In this document: positions 43,320 to 52,822 of the stretch, piece after piece
Position numbering within the stretch: position 1 is the stretch's first letter
Layout of the letters: every line of letters begins with the position of its first letter
Assembly: GCA_016869975.1 (NCBI GenBank)
Contig: VGCZ01000031.1
Coordinates: 1 to 59,786 of the forward strand
Length of the DNA stretch: 59,786 bases
Reading direction: 5' to 3'
DNA from: Alphaproteobacteria bacterium
GTDB taxonomy: Bacteria; Pseudomonadota; Alphaproteobacteria; Reyranellales; Reyranellaceae
Translations under genes and position numbers: made by a program
Notes under the pieces: model-generated
Seen by the model: only the letters and a program-made list of their open reading frames with translations
Databases searched by the model: none
Told to the model about the DNA's origin: nothing

Positions 43320-44768
43320 ATGACCGACACCAGCGCTGACACCGGCCGGATCGTCGAGACCGACATTCCCGCGCGGCTCGACCGGCTGCCCTGGGGCCGC
43401 TTCCACACTCTCGTTGTGGTCGCGCTGGGCGTCACCTGGGCGCTGGACGGGCTCGAGGTGACCCTCGCCGGCACCTTGGCCGGAGCGCTGCGCGACAGCC
43501 CTGTGCTGCGGTTCTCCAACACCCAGATCGGCCTGGCGAGCAGCGCCTATCTCGCCGGCGCAGTGCTGGGCGGGTTGGGCTTCGGCTGGCTCACCGACGT
43601 GCTGGGCCGCCGCAAGCTCTTCTTCGTCACCTTGGCGCTCTACATCGCGGCCACGGCGGCCACGGCGTTCTCCTGGGATTTCTGGAGCTTCGTGGTGTTC
43701 CGCTTCCTGACCGGTGCCGGCATCGGCGGTGAGTACACGGCGATCAACTCGACCATCCAGGAGCTGATCCCGGCGCGGGTGCGCGGGCGCACCGATCTGG
43801 CGATCAATGGCTGCTTCTGGCTGGGCGCGCTGTTCGGCGCGGCCGGCTCGGCGGTGGTGCTCGATCCGGCACTGTTCGCGCCCGATCACGGCTGGCGTGC
43901 GGCCTTCGTGATCGGCGCCGTGCTCGGCCTGTTCATCCTGTTGATGCGGTTCTGGATCCCCGAAAGCCCGCGCTGGCTTGTGCTACATGGCCGCGTCGAG
44001 GAGGCGCGCAAGATCGTCGACGACATCGAGCGGAGCGTGGCCGCTTCCGGCCATCGTGTCGATACGACGAAGGCGCCGGTGCTCAAGCTGCGCGCCCGCC
44101 CACGCCTTCAGCTGCGCGAGGTCGCGCATGTGCTGTTCGCCCTGCATCGCCGGCGCGCCGCCGTCGGTCTGGTGCTGATGGCGGCGCAGGCCTTCTTCTA
44201 CAACGCGATCTTCTTCACCTACGCATTGGTGCTGGCCGAGTTCTACGGCGTGCCGTCGGGCGATGTCGGCCGCTACATCATTCCCTTCGCCATCGGCAAT
44301 CTGCTGGGCCCGCTGATTCTCGGCCCTCTCTTCGACTCGGTCGGCCGGCGGATCATGATCGCGTCGACCTATGCCGTCTCGGGCGTCCTGCTGGCGGTGA
44401 CGGCCTGGCTGTTCTGGGCCGGCTATCTCGACGCCACGACGCAGACCATCGCCTGGTCGGGGATTTTCTTCGTCGCGTCGGCGGCCGCCAGCTCCGCCTA
44501 TCTCACCGTGTCCGAGACCTTTCCGCTGGAGCTGCGCGCCGTGGCGATCGCTGTCTTCTACGCCATCGGCACGGGCGTCGGCGGTGTCGCCGGCCCGGCG
44601 ATCTTCGGCGCGCTGATCGACACCGGCTCGCGCCCGCATCTCGCCTACGGCTACATCGCCGGCGCCGTGCTGATGTTGGGCGCGGCCCTGGTGCAATGGC
44701 GCTGGGGCGTCGCCGCCGAACGCCGCTCGCTGGAGTCGGTCTGTCGCCCCTTGGCCGCCATCGACTGA
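43320..44768 (+). CDS. MFS transporter, sugar/aromatic-acid type
   Basis: A 482-residue inner-membrane permease with about 12 hydrophobic segments. MFS signatures are GWLTDVLGRRKLF after segment 2, GAGIGGEYTAINS in segment 4, PESPRWLV before the central loop, and GPLFDSVGRRIM in the second half. The pattern suits the sugar-porter/AAHS-like group; the substrate is unknown, though the divergent hydroxyacid oxidase hints at an organic acid. Start is ATG 43320 with AAAGG close upstream. Confidence 0.88.
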   Translation: MTDTSADTGRIVETDIPARLDRLPWGRFHTLVVVALGVTWALDGLEVTLAGTLAGALRDSPVLRFSNTQIGLASSAYLAGAVLGGLGFGWLTDVLGRRKLFFVTLALYIAATAATAFSWDFWSFVVFRFLTGAGIGGEYTAINSTIQELIPARVRGRTDLAINGCFWLGALFGAAGSAVVLDPALFAPDHGWRAAFVIGAVLGLFILLMRFWIPESPRWLVLHGRVEEARKIVDDIERSVAASGHRVDTTKAPVLKLRARPRLQLREVAHVLFALHRRRAAVGLVLMAAQAFFYNAIFFTYALVLAEFYGVPSGDVGRYIIPFAIGNLLGPLILGPLFDSVGRRIMIASTYAVSGVLLAVTAWLFWAGYLDATTQTIAWSGIFFVASAAASSAYLTVSETFPLELRAVAIAVFYAIGTGVGGVAGPAIFGALIDTGSRPHLAYGYIAGAVLMLGAALVQWRWGVAAERRSLESVCRPLAAID

Positions 44769-44883
44769 CGGCCTAAAGAGCGGCGCCATGGTCGCCGGAC
44801 GATGACGGCGACGCCTCTCGATTCAGGCGCACGCGCCACTGTGGTATGGTGCGAAAACCACGGGGGCGGAGCTTTCTGACCGT

Positions 44884-45672
44884 ATGAGCGCAAGTTTCAT
44901 GGACGGCGACGGGTTGCTCCAGCGGCTCGGCCGGTCGGTGCTGTCCCTGGTGCCGCGAAACGCCTTCATGCCGGTGCTGTCCGGAATCAATCGTGGCTAT
45001 CGTTGGCGCGCCGGGGCGGGCATCCATCGCTGCTGGCTGGGTCGCTACGAGGCTGACAAGCTGGCGCTTCTGGCGCGCGTTACGCCAAGCGGCGCGACCG
45101 TCTATGACATCGGTGCGCACGCCGGTTACTACAGCCTCGCCGCCTCGCGGCTGGTCGGCCCCGGCGGCAAGGTCTTCGCCTTCGAGCCGGATGCGGGCAA
45201 TCTCGCCGATCTGCGCCAGCACGTGGCCCGCAACGGCTTGGCCAATGTCACCATCGTGCCTAGCCCGGTGGGCCAGGCACACGGTACATCCGTCGACTTC
45301 GGCAGCGAGCACGGCAGCTACCAGGGGCACGTCATCGAACGGGGCGGATCGGGCGGCATGCGCCTGGTGTCGCTCGACGGTTGGCGCGCGGAAACCGGCG
45401 CGCCGGCGCCCGATGTGGTGAAAATGGATGTCGAAGGCTTCGAGGTCGAGGCGCTGGACGGTGGCGCCGGTATTCTCGCCGCGGCGTCGGCGGTTTGGCT
45501 GATCGGGCTGCATGGCGATCGCCAGACCGTCGGCTGCTTCGAGCGACTGCGGCGACACGGCTATCGCATCTTCGAATTCAGCGGCCACGAGATCGCCGAA
45601 GGCGCGCCGACCGGGCTCTTCGAGATCGTCGCCCTGCCGCCGGGCCTCGAGCCGCGCTCGCTCTTCGGCTGA
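44884..45672 (+). CDS. FkbM family methyltransferase
   Basis: A 262-residue AdoMet-dependent methyltransferase of the FkbM group. Motifs: YDIGAHAGYYSLAAS (AdoMet site), VFAFEPDAGNLADLRQHVARN, and VVKMDVEGFEVEAL. Members O-methylate sugars or polyketides; the substrate is not evident and no glycan cluster is nearby. The start at 44884 has GGAG about 13 bases upstream. It stands between the MFS and aminotransferase genes on the same strand. Confidence 0.87.
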   Translation: MSASFMDGDGLLQRLGRSVLSLVPRNAFMPVLSGINRGYRWRAGAGIHRCWLGRYEADKLALLARVTPSGATVYDIGAHAGYYSLAASRLVGPGGKVFAFEPDAGNLADLRQHVARNGLANVTIVPSPVGQAHGTSVDFGSEHGSYQGHVIERGGSGGMRLVSLDGWRAETGAPAPDVVKMDVEGFEVEALDGGAGILAAASAVWLIGLHGDRQTVGCFERLRRHGYRIFEFSGHEIAEGAPTGLFEIVALPPGLEPRSLFG

Positions 45673-45783
45673 TCGCTCGCGCCAGGTTCCCGATCGCTGA
45701 AATCGCGCCGCTGGAGTGGCGCGCCTCGACCGCTTGACCTACCGTGCGATGATCTTCTGCCAGCCGCCGCGAGGACTCGTACC

Positions 45784-47106
45784 GTGAACCAGATTTCGCC
45801 CACCCTGCGCAACGAGCCCGAGGGTGTCAGCATCAACGCCTGGTCCTCGATCAAGGACACCTTCGGCTCGCCCAAGGTGACGCGCGCTGAGGGCGTCTAT
45901 TTCCACGACGACACCGGCAAGCGTTGGCTCGACTTCACGGCGCAGCTTTTCAACGTCAATCTGGGCCACCAGGATCGGCGCATCATCGATGCCATCAAGG
46001 CGCAGGCCGAGAAGCTCTGCTTCATCTCGCCGTTCTACCGCAACGAGCCGCGCGAGGAGCTGGCGCGGTTGCTGGCGACGGTGACGCCGGGCGATCTCAA
46101 CACCTTCTTCTTCATGAATTCCGGCACCGAGGCCAACGAGGCGGCGCTGACCTTCGCGCGCATGGTCACCGGCCGGCCCAAGGTGATGTCGCGGTATCGC
46201 TCCTATCATGGCACCGGACTGACCACGCTGGGCGTATCGGGCGATCCGCGGCGCGGCGCCAGCGCCAACAACTTCGCCAGCTCGGTGAAGTTCCCCAACC
46301 CCTACTGCTATCGCTGCACCTTCAAGCAGACCTATCCGTCCTGCGGCGTGGTCTGCGCCACCAGTATCGAGGAGCAGATCCTCGCCGAGGGGCCCGACAC
46401 GATCGCGGCGATGATCTTCGAGCCGATCACCGGCGGCAACGGGCCGATCGTGGCGCCGCCCGAGTATTACAAGATCCTGCGCCAGCTTTGCGACAAGTAC
46501 GGAATCCTGATGATCGCCGACGAGGTGATCAACGGCTTCGGCCGCACCGGCAAGTGGTTCGCCATGCAACACTACGATGTCGTGCCCGACATGATGACCG
46601 TATCCAAGGGCATCAACGGTGGCGTGCTGCCGCTGGGCGCGGTGATGATGAGCGACGCCATCGCCCGCAAATTCTCCGACCGCAGCGTGGCGATCGGCTC
46701 GACGCAGACCGGCAACCCGCTGTCCTGCGCCGCCGGCGTGGCTGCGATCTCGGCGATGATCGAGGACCACGTGGTCGACAACGCCGCGACGCGCGGCGCC
46801 TACCTGATGCGCCGCCTGAAGGAACTGGAGGCCAAGCACCGCCTGGTCGGCGAGGTGCGCGGCCTGGGCCTTCTGGCGACGCTTGAGCTGGTGAAGGACC
46901 GTGCGAGCCGTGAGCCGCTGGTGCAATGGAACGCGCCCGATCCGCTGGTCGGCCGCATCAAGGCGCTGTTCAACGAGCGCGGCGTGCAGATCCATGTGCG
47001 CTCCAACCAGATCGTGATCTCGCCGCCGCTCACCATCACTGAGGCCGAGCTCGAGGAGGGCCTGAGGGCGGTGGACGAGGTGCTGGGCATTCTTGAGGCC
47101 GGCTGA
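45784..47106 (+). CDS. Class III PLP-dependent aminotransferase
   Basis: A 440-residue fold-type I aminotransferase of the omega-amino acid:pyruvate / taurine:pyruvate type. The PLP lysine is Lys275 in TVSKGINGG. Other signatures are FMNSGTEANEAAL, YRSYHGTG, IFEPITGGNG and LMIADEVINGFGRTG. The start is GTG 45784, with GAGG nine bases upstream. An insertion with PYCYRCTFKQTYPSCG (four cysteines) is a distinctive subfamily feature. The amine donor is unknown. Confidence 0.9.
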   Translation: MNQISPTLRNEPEGVSINAWSSIKDTFGSPKVTRAEGVYFHDDTGKRWLDFTAQLFNVNLGHQDRRIIDAIKAQAEKLCFISPFYRNEPREELARLLATVTPGDLNTFFFMNSGTEANEAALTFARMVTGRPKVMSRYRSYHGTGLTTLGVSGDPRRGASANNFASSVKFPNPYCYRCTFKQTYPSCGVVCATSIEEQILAEGPDTIAAMIFEPITGGNGPIVAPPEYYKILRQLCDKYGILMIADEVINGFGRTGKWFAMQHYDVVPDMMTVSKGINGGVLPLGAVMMSDAIARKFSDRSVAIGSTQTGNPLSCAAGVAAISAMIEDHVVDNAATRGAYLMRRLKELEAKHRLVGEVRGLGLLATLELVKDRASREPLVQWNAPDPLVGRIKALFNERGVQIHVRSNQIVISPPLTITEAELEEGLRAVDEVLGILEAG

Positions 47107-47240
47107 TCATCACGAGCTTCCCCTGGTGGTCCGATGAGGGCGACCGTTGGTGGCGCGTGAGGTGATCGCCATACGCCACACTGGCGACATATTGGCGGCG
47201 TCAGTGATGAGCGATAGGGACTGGCGGTCCGGGGAAATCC

Positions 47241-48797
47241 ATGAGCCTCGATGTTGATCCGCGCGTTCTGCTGAACAAGCTAGCCTTCGGCCCGACCAAC
47301 GGCGAGCTTCAGACGATCCAGCGGGGTGGCGCGGAGGCATGGCTCCTGCGGCAGCTGACACCCGAGCCCGACGACGATTGCGCGCCGCGCATCGCGGGCG
47401 CGCAGGTTCGGGTGAAGTACGAGAGCAAGAATCCCGACGCCAAGGTCGATGAGGATCGCCCGATCGGCGTGATCGCCCAGCCGATCGAGCAGCACTGGCA
47501 GGTTGTCGAGAAGGGCGCGCCGTTTCAGGAGCGCGCGTTCTTCCGGTCCGCGGTGGCGCACGCCACGTTGATCCGCGCCGTGCACAGCCGCTGGCAGGTG
47601 CGCGAGGTGCTGTCCGACTTCTGGCACAACCATTTCAACGTCAACGCCCTGGGCGAGTCGTCTGTCGCCGTCTCGTTGCCCGCCTATGACCGCGACGTGA
47701 TCCGCCGCCATGCGCTCGGCAATTTTCGCGCGATGCTGGAAGCCGTGGCGACCAGCGCGGCGATGCAGATCTATCTCAACAACCGCAGCTCGCGCGGCGG
47801 TGCCGCGAACGAGAACTACGCGCGCGAATTGTTCGAGCTGCATACGCTCGGCCGGCCGGCATACCTGAACGCGCTCTACAACAAGTGGCGCAAGGTGCCG
47901 GGCGCGCTCGACGGCCGACCTCAGGGCTATATCGACCAGGACGTCTACGAGGCGGCCCGCGCCTTCACCGGCTGGACGATCGAGGATGGCACCGGCCTGG
48001 GTCCCGGCCGCAAGCTGCCGACGACCGGCAAGTTCATTTATCTCGAGATGTGGCACGACAACTATCAGAAGCGAATTCTCGCCACCGAATTCGAGCCCTA
48101 CCAGAAGCCCATGAGCGATGGCCTCAAGGTGCTCGATCTCGTGGCCGATCATCCGGCGACGGCGCGCTATGTCTGCGGCAAGCTTTGCCGGCGGCTGATG
48201 TCGGATGCGCCCGATGCCGCCGCGCTGTCGGCCGCCATCACGGCATGGACCGACAATCGCCGCAAGCCCGACCAGATCGCGCGAACCGTCGAGGCGATCG
48301 TGCGGTCCGACGCGTTTCGCCGGTCGGGTGGCGCCAAGATCAAGCGGCCGCTCGAACTCTATGCGTCGTTCGCGCGCGCGGTCGATATCGATGCCTCGCC
48401 AACGACCGCTCTTCTCGGCGCGCTCGACGGCAGTGGCCAGCGTCTGTTCGGCTGGGGACCGCCGACAGGCCATCCCGACGACAGCGACTACTGGCTTTCG
48501 TCCAGCATGATGCGCATGCGGTGGACGTTGCTACTCGGGCTGGCGGACGATGCGTGGAAGACCGGCGCGCCGCGACGCGCGCAAATGGTGGCCGAGAAAT
48601 CCACGCCGGAGCAGGCGGTCGACACCGCGCATCGGCTCCTGCTCGATCGCGAGGCGCCGCCCGGGGTCCATCGGGCGATCGCGGCCGGCCTCGACCTGGC
48701 GCCTGGCTCGCCGTTCAACGCGCGCAAGGATGCGCTGCCGCTGGCGCGGCGCATGCTGGCCTACTGCGCCATGACTCCCGCTTTCCAGATGAGGTAG
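47241..48797 (+). CDS. DUF1800 domain-containing protein
   Basis: A 518-residue protein with DUF1800 hallmarks: VLLNKLAFGPTNGEL at the N-terminus, LSDFWHNHFNV, the signature NENYARELFELHTLG, and YEAARAFTGWTI. No signal peptide is evident from this start (GGGGAAATCC-ATG). DUF1800 genes are commonly paired with DUF1501 genes, as here (the next gene starts three bases after this stop). Biochemical function is not established. Confidence 0.9.
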   Translation: MSLDVDPRVLLNKLAFGPTNGELQTIQRGGAEAWLLRQLTPEPDDDCAPRIAGAQVRVKYESKNPDAKVDEDRPIGVIAQPIEQHWQVVEKGAPFQERAFFRSAVAHATLIRAVHSRWQVREVLSDFWHNHFNVNALGESSVAVSLPAYDRDVIRRHALGNFRAMLEAVATSAAMQIYLNNRSSRGGAANENYARELFELHTLGRPAYLNALYNKWRKVPGALDGRPQGYIDQDVYEAARAFTGWTIEDGTGLGPGRKLPTTGKFIYLEMWHDNYQKRILATEFEPYQKPMSDGLKVLDLVADHPATARYVCGKLCRRLMSDAPDAAALSAAITAWTDNRRKPDQIARTVEAIVRSDAFRRSGGAKIKRPLELYASFARAVDIDASPTTALLGALDGSGQRLFGWGPPTGHPDDSDYWLSSSMMRMRWTLLLGLADDAWKTGAPRRAQMVAEKSTPEQAVDTAHRLLLDREAPPGVHRAIAAGLDLAPGSPFNARKDALPLARRMLAYCAMTPAFQMR

Positions 48798-48799
48798 CC

Positions 48800-50032
48800 A
48801 TGCTCGCGCGCCGCCATCTCCTCGTCGCGGCCCCTGCACTGGCGCTTGGATCGTCGGTGCGTGCCTTCGCGCAGACGGGTGCGGCCGCCCGCCCCGGGCC
48901 GGTCCTCGTCAACGTCTTCCTGCGTGGCGGCATGGATTCGCTGGGGGTTGTCGCGCCGGTCGACGACCGCGATTACGTGGCGAGTCGATCGCCTGAGCTG
49001 CGTCTGCTGACCGACGGTGACAGGCCCGCCCTGCGCCTCGATAACGCGCCGGCCGGTTTCGATTTCCGCCTGCATCCGGAAATGGCCGCCTTGCTCGATC
49101 TCTATCGCGACAAACGGTTGGCGATCATACACGCCTGCGGACTCGACAACGGCACGCGCAGCCATTTCGACGCGCAGGACCTGATCGAGCGCGGGGTCGC
49201 GAGTGGCAACGACGCCGGCCGCGTCAGGGGTGGCTGGATGACGCGCTGGCTGGCGGCGATCGGCGGCGCCACGAGTCCGGCCTTCGCCGCCAGCACGGCG
49301 GTGCCCAATGCGCTCGCCGCGCATCCCGGCACGGTCGCGGCCGCCGATCTCAGGGGCGGCATGGGCCTGCCGGGCGGCAAGCAGGCGGCGACCGTGTTGG
49401 GTCATCTCTACGATGGTCACGGCGCGTTCGAACTCGCCGCGCGACGCACCTTGCGGGGCATCGCGCTGGTGGACGGCCATCTGCGCCAGCCTGACGGCAA
49501 GGTCGCGCCCTATCAGCCGGCGGGCGGCGCGGTCTATGAAGAGACCGAGATCGGCCGCGGCCTGCAGAGCGTGGCACGGGTCATCAGGATGGATCTCGGC
49601 ATCCGTGCCTTCACCGTCGACATGGGCGGCTGGGATACGCACGACAACCAGCCGCCGCGGCTGGCCAACCTGGTCGGCCAGCTCTCGCGGGCGCTGGGCG
49701 CGTTCCATGCGGATCTGCACGATCGTCTGAACGATATCGCACTGGTGGTGATGAGCGAGTTCGGCCGCCGGCTGCGCTCCAACAGGAGCAACGGCACCGA
49801 TCACGGCCACGCGGGCGTGATGCTGATATCGGCGCGCCGGATCGCGGGCGGACGCGTGCACGGCGTATGGCCCGGTCTCTCGTCGGACGTGCTCGACAAC
49901 GCCGTCGATCTCGCCATGACAACGGACATCCGAAGCGTGCTCGCCGAGCTGATGAGCGGTCCACTGGCCACGCCGCAGGCCGTGGCGGCGGCGTTTCCGA
50001 ACTTCGCGCCCAAGAAAGTGGGTCTGGTCTAG
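48800..50032 (+). CDS. DUF1501 domain-containing exported protein
   Basis: A 410-residue protein with a Tat-like signal (MLARRHLLVAAPALALG, cleavage near AFA-Q) and a DUF1501 domain, a sulfatase/alkaline-phosphatase-like fold: LVNVFLRGGMDSLGVV, HPEMAALLDLY, AIIHACG, DMGGWDTHDNQ, and VVMSEFGRR...GTDHGHAG. It has GAGG just before the ATG and starts three bases after the DUF1800 stop. The Asp and His residues are those expected for metal binding. The pair probably acts together at the cell surface or in the periplasm; the role is unknown. Confidence 0.9.
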   Translation: MLARRHLLVAAPALALGSSVRAFAQTGAAARPGPVLVNVFLRGGMDSLGVVAPVDDRDYVASRSPELRLLTDGDRPALRLDNAPAGFDFRLHPEMAALLDLYRDKRLAIIHACGLDNGTRSHFDAQDLIERGVASGNDAGRVRGGWMTRWLAAIGGATSPAFAASTAVPNALAAHPGTVAAADLRGGMGLPGGKQAATVLGHLYDGHGAFELAARRTLRGIALVDGHLRQPDGKVAPYQPAGGAVYEETEIGRGLQSVARVIRMDLGIRAFTVDMGGWDTHDNQPPRLANLVGQLSRALGAFHADLHDRLNDIALVVMSEFGRRLRSNRSNGTDHGHAGVMLISARRIAGGRVHGVWPGLSSDVLDNAVDLAMTTDIRSVLAELMSGPLATPQAVAAAFPNFAPKKVGLV

Positions 50033-50117
50033 TCGCGAGGAGTCCGGCGTTGGCGCCGGGGCGTGATTCTTGTGCTAGATAGCCGGCGCCTGACAGAGCG
50101 AGCGCTGGGGGACCGTC

Positions 50118-51008
50118 ATGACCATCCGTTTCGACAACCGCGTTGCCATCGTCACCGGCGCCGGCAACGGGCTAGGGCGCGCGCATGCGCTCTTGCTGGC
50201 CAGCCGCGGCGCGAAGGTGGTGGTCAACGATCCCGGCGGCGCGCGCGACGGGCGTGGCGGCGACCACGCCGCGGCCGACAAGGTCGTGGCCGAGATCAAG
50301 GCGGCCGGCGGCCAAGCGGTGTCGAACTACGACAGTGTCGCCGACAAGGCGGGCGCCAGGAACATCGTGCAGACCGCGGTCGACGCCTTCGGCACGCTCG
50401 ACATCGTCGTGAACAATGCCGGCATCCTGCGCGACAAGTCGTTCCCCAACATGACCATGGAGGATTTCGATTTCGTCGTGCAGGTGCATTTCCTCGGCAC
50501 CGCCTATGTCACGCACGCCGCCTGGCCGATCCTGCGCCAGAAGGCCTATGGCCGCGTCGTCGTCACCTCGTCGAACTCCGGCATCTACGGCAATTTCGGC
50601 CAGGCCAACTACGCCGGCGCCAAGCTGGCGCTGGTCGGCTTCGTCAACGCGCTGCGTCTGGAGGGTGCGAAGTACAACATCATGGTCAACGCGCTGGCGC
50701 CGGTCGCCGGCACGCGCATGACCGAGGACCTGATGACGCCGGAGGTGCTGGCCAAGATGAAGCCGGAATTCGTCTCGCCCATGGTCGCCTATCTGTGCAG
50801 CGAGCAGTGCCAGCACAGCGGCGACATCTGGGCCGCCGGCGCCGGCTACTTCTCGCGCATCGAGTATCGCGAGGGGCCGGGCGTGCGGCTGGGGCCGCAG
50901 GCCACGGTCGACGACGTCGCGGCCAATATCGAGAAGATCGCCGACCTTTCGACCACGGTGCGCTATCGCACGTCGAGCGAGGAGGTCCAGGCGGTGCTGG
51001 GTGGCTGA
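50118..51008 (+). CDS. SDR-family oxidoreductase, (3R)-hydroxyacyl-CoA dehydrogenase-like
   Basis: A 296-residue short-chain dehydrogenase closest in pattern to the dehydrogenase part of peroxisomal multifunctional enzyme 2 (HSD17B4). The cofactor motif TGAGNGLG is at 13-20, VVVNDPGG fits the MFE-2 pattern, NNAG is at 99-102, and the active site has Ser152, Tyr165 and Lys169 (YAGAK). The C-terminal extension (residues ~245-296) is also typical of that group. The next gene overlaps its stop by eight bases, an unexpected coupling to an adenylate cyclase. Confidence 0.9.
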   Translation: MTIRFDNRVAIVTGAGNGLGRAHALLLASRGAKVVVNDPGGARDGRGGDHAAADKVVAEIKAAGGQAVSNYDSVADKAGARNIVQTAVDAFGTLDIVVNNAGILRDKSFPNMTMEDFDFVVQVHFLGTAYVTHAAWPILRQKAYGRVVVTSSNSGIYGNFGQANYAGAKLALVGFVNALRLEGAKYNIMVNALAPVAGTRMTEDLMTPEVLAKMKPEFVSPMVAYLCSEQCQHSGDIWAAGAGYFSRIEYREGPGVRLGPQATVDDVAANIEKIADLSTTVRYRTSSEEVQAVLGG

Positions 51009-52194
51009 CGGCGATCGCCGCGACGCCGATTGGGATCCCGCGCCGGTCATCGACTGGCTGGCGCGCGAGGGCAGGCTGCTGCCCGACGTCGTGCCGCTTG
51101 TCGACGCGCTATGCGCGCGCCTGCTGGCGACGGGCGCGCCGCTGTGGCGCCTGACCATCGGCCTGCAGACCATCCACCCGCAACTGCGCGCCATGGGCAC
51201 GGTATGGCGGCGCGACCGGCCCGCCTACGAGCAGGGCCGGCCGCACGGCATCGAGAATTCGCCGGCCTATATCGGCAGCCCGCTGTACGAGCTGGCGACC
51301 ACCGGCCGGCCGGTGCGCTATCGGCTCGACCGGCTGGCGCCGGACAACCACCCGGTGCTGCACGAGGTCGCGGCCGAGGGCGGGCGCGACTACTACGCCC
51401 TGTCGGTCGCGGTGGCGCATGGCCGTTGGCCGGCGCTGACCTTCTCGACCGACCGCGTCGAGGGCTTCAGCCAGCCCGACATCGCGAAATTCGAGCGGCT
51501 GGCGAACCATCTCGGGCCGGTGCTGGAGAGCCACCTGCACTATCGCGTCTCGACCACCTTGCTGGAGACCTATCTTGGTCGCGAGACCGCGCGGCGCATC
51601 CTCGACGGCCTGATCCGCCGGGGCGACGGCGAGGCGATCAACGCCGTGCTGTGGTTCTCCGACCTGCGCGGCTTCACCGCGCTCAACGAGCGACTGCCGC
51701 CCAACGAGATGCTGGAGCTGCTCAACAGCTATTTCGAGACCGTGGGCGACGCGCTCGCGCGGCACGGCGGCGAGATCCTGAAATTCATCGGCGACGGCGT
51801 GATGGCGATCTTCCCGGTGCTCGACGCCGGCTTCCTGCCCGACATCACCGCCGGCGCGCACGACGCGGCGCGCGAGGCGCACGCGGAGTTCGCCGAGATC
51901 AATTTTGGCCGCGCCGAGGCCGGGCGGCAGGCGATCCGCTTCGGGGTCGGCCTGCATGTCGGCATGGTGACCTTCGGCAATATCGGCACGCGCGACCGGC
52001 TCGACTTCACGGTGATCGGTCCGGCGGTCAACCGCTGCTCCCGGATGGAGGGCATGACCAAGGCGCTGGGCGTGTCGACCGTCGCCTCGTCCGAGTTCAA
52101 CGCGCTTTGCCCGCGCAAGCTGCGGCCGCTGGGCGCGCATCGCCTGCGCGGCGTGCCGCGGCCGGTCGAGCTCTACGCACCGGAATGGGCCTGA
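51001..52194 (+). CDS. Class III adenylate cyclase
   Basis: A 397-residue soluble cyclase with a helical/GAF-like N-terminal region (about 15-190) and a C-terminal class III catalytic domain (about 213-390). All catalytic residues are present: metal Asp221 (WFSDLRGFT) and Asp265 (FIGDGVM), adenine-specifying Lys261 and Asp335 (LDFTVIG), and Asn344/Arg348 (VNRCSR). It should therefore make cAMP. The GTG start overlaps the SDR gene by eight bases. The N-terminal region may sense a ligand. A CRP-like box occurs upstream of the lipid kinase at 41338. Confidence 0.9.
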   Translation: MADGDRRDADWDPAPVIDWLAREGRLLPDVVPLVDALCARLLATGAPLWRLTIGLQTIHPQLRAMGTVWRRDRPAYEQGRPHGIENSPAYIGSPLYELATTGRPVRYRLDRLAPDNHPVLHEVAAEGGRDYYALSVAVAHGRWPALTFSTDRVEGFSQPDIAKFERLANHLGPVLESHLHYRVSTTLLETYLGRETARRILDGLIRRGDGEAINAVLWFSDLRGFTALNERLPPNEMLELLNSYFETVGDALARHGGEILKFIGDGVMAIFPVLDAGFLPDITAGAHDAAREAHAEFAEINFGRAEAGRQAIRFGVGLHVGMVTFGNIGTRDRLDFTVIGPAVNRCSRMEGMTKALGVSTVASSEFNALCPRKLRPLGAHRLRGVPRPVELYAPEWA

Positions 52195-52227
52195 GTTTTC
52201 GCGCGGCGAAAGCGGGCTGGCGCGCGA

Positions 52228-52255
52228 TTGCGTGGCGCGCGCGCCGCCCTATACT
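52228..52255 (+). promoter_or_regulatory. Promoter of the HxlR gene (leaderless)
   Basis: TTGCGT (52228-52233) and TATACT (52250-52255) are 16 bases apart. TATACT ends six bases before the ATG at 52262, so the predicted transcript starts at or within a base or two of the start codon. Confidence 0.5.
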
Positions 52256-52261
52256 CGCGCC

Positions 52262-52786
52262 ATGCGCAGAACGTCCTACGGCCACATGAACTGCTCGATC
52301 GCCGCGGCGCTCGACATCGTCGGCGAGCCGTGGACCTTCCTGATCGTGCGCGACGCGCTCTACGGCGTGCGCCGCTTCGACGACTTCCAGGTCAACCTCG
52401 GCATCGCGCGCAACGTGCTGACGGCGCGCCTGAAGCGACTGGTCGAGGCCGGCGTGTTCCGCCGCGTCGCCTACCAGCAGCGCCCGCTGCGCTATGAATA
52501 CCGCCTGAGTGAGAAAGGCGCGGCGCTGTTTCCCATCATCATCGGGCTGAAGGAATGGGGCGACCGATTCGGCGCCGCCGCCGAGGACGGCCGGCCGATG
52601 GAGCTGGAGGACGCCGCCAACGGCCATCGCATCGAGCCGGCGCTGGTCGACCTGCGCACGGGCCGCAAGCTCGACCTGATGGGCGTGCGCGCCGTCGCCG
52701 GCGAGGGCGCCACCGCCGAGACCAGACGCTTCTTCGAGCGTATCGCCTTCGAACGCGCCACCACGAGGCGCGTGGCGCGTCCATGA
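52262..52786 (+). CDS. HxlR-family transcriptional regulator
   Basis: A 174-residue winged-helix regulator of the HxlR type. Signatures are CSIAAALDIVGEPWTFLIVRDAL, FDDFQVNLGIARNVLTARLKRL, and the wing YEYRLSEKG. A C-terminal ~60-residue extension follows the DNA-binding domain. The start is ATG 52262, immediately after a -10 element; the frame to 52232 is rejected. Targets are unknown; the neighbours are an adenylate cyclase and a divergent-side DUF4169 gene. Confidence 0.88.
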   Translation: MRRTSYGHMNCSIAAALDIVGEPWTFLIVRDALYGVRRFDDFQVNLGIARNVLTARLKRLVEAGVFRRVAYQQRPLRYEYRLSEKGAALFPIIIGLKEWGDRFGAAAEDGRPMELEDAANGHRIEPALVDLRTGRKLDLMGVRAVAGEGATAETRRFFERIAFERATTRRVARP

Positions 52787-52822
52787 CGCCGGCCCGCACG
52801 ACGGGCGGCGCTGCGCAGCGCT

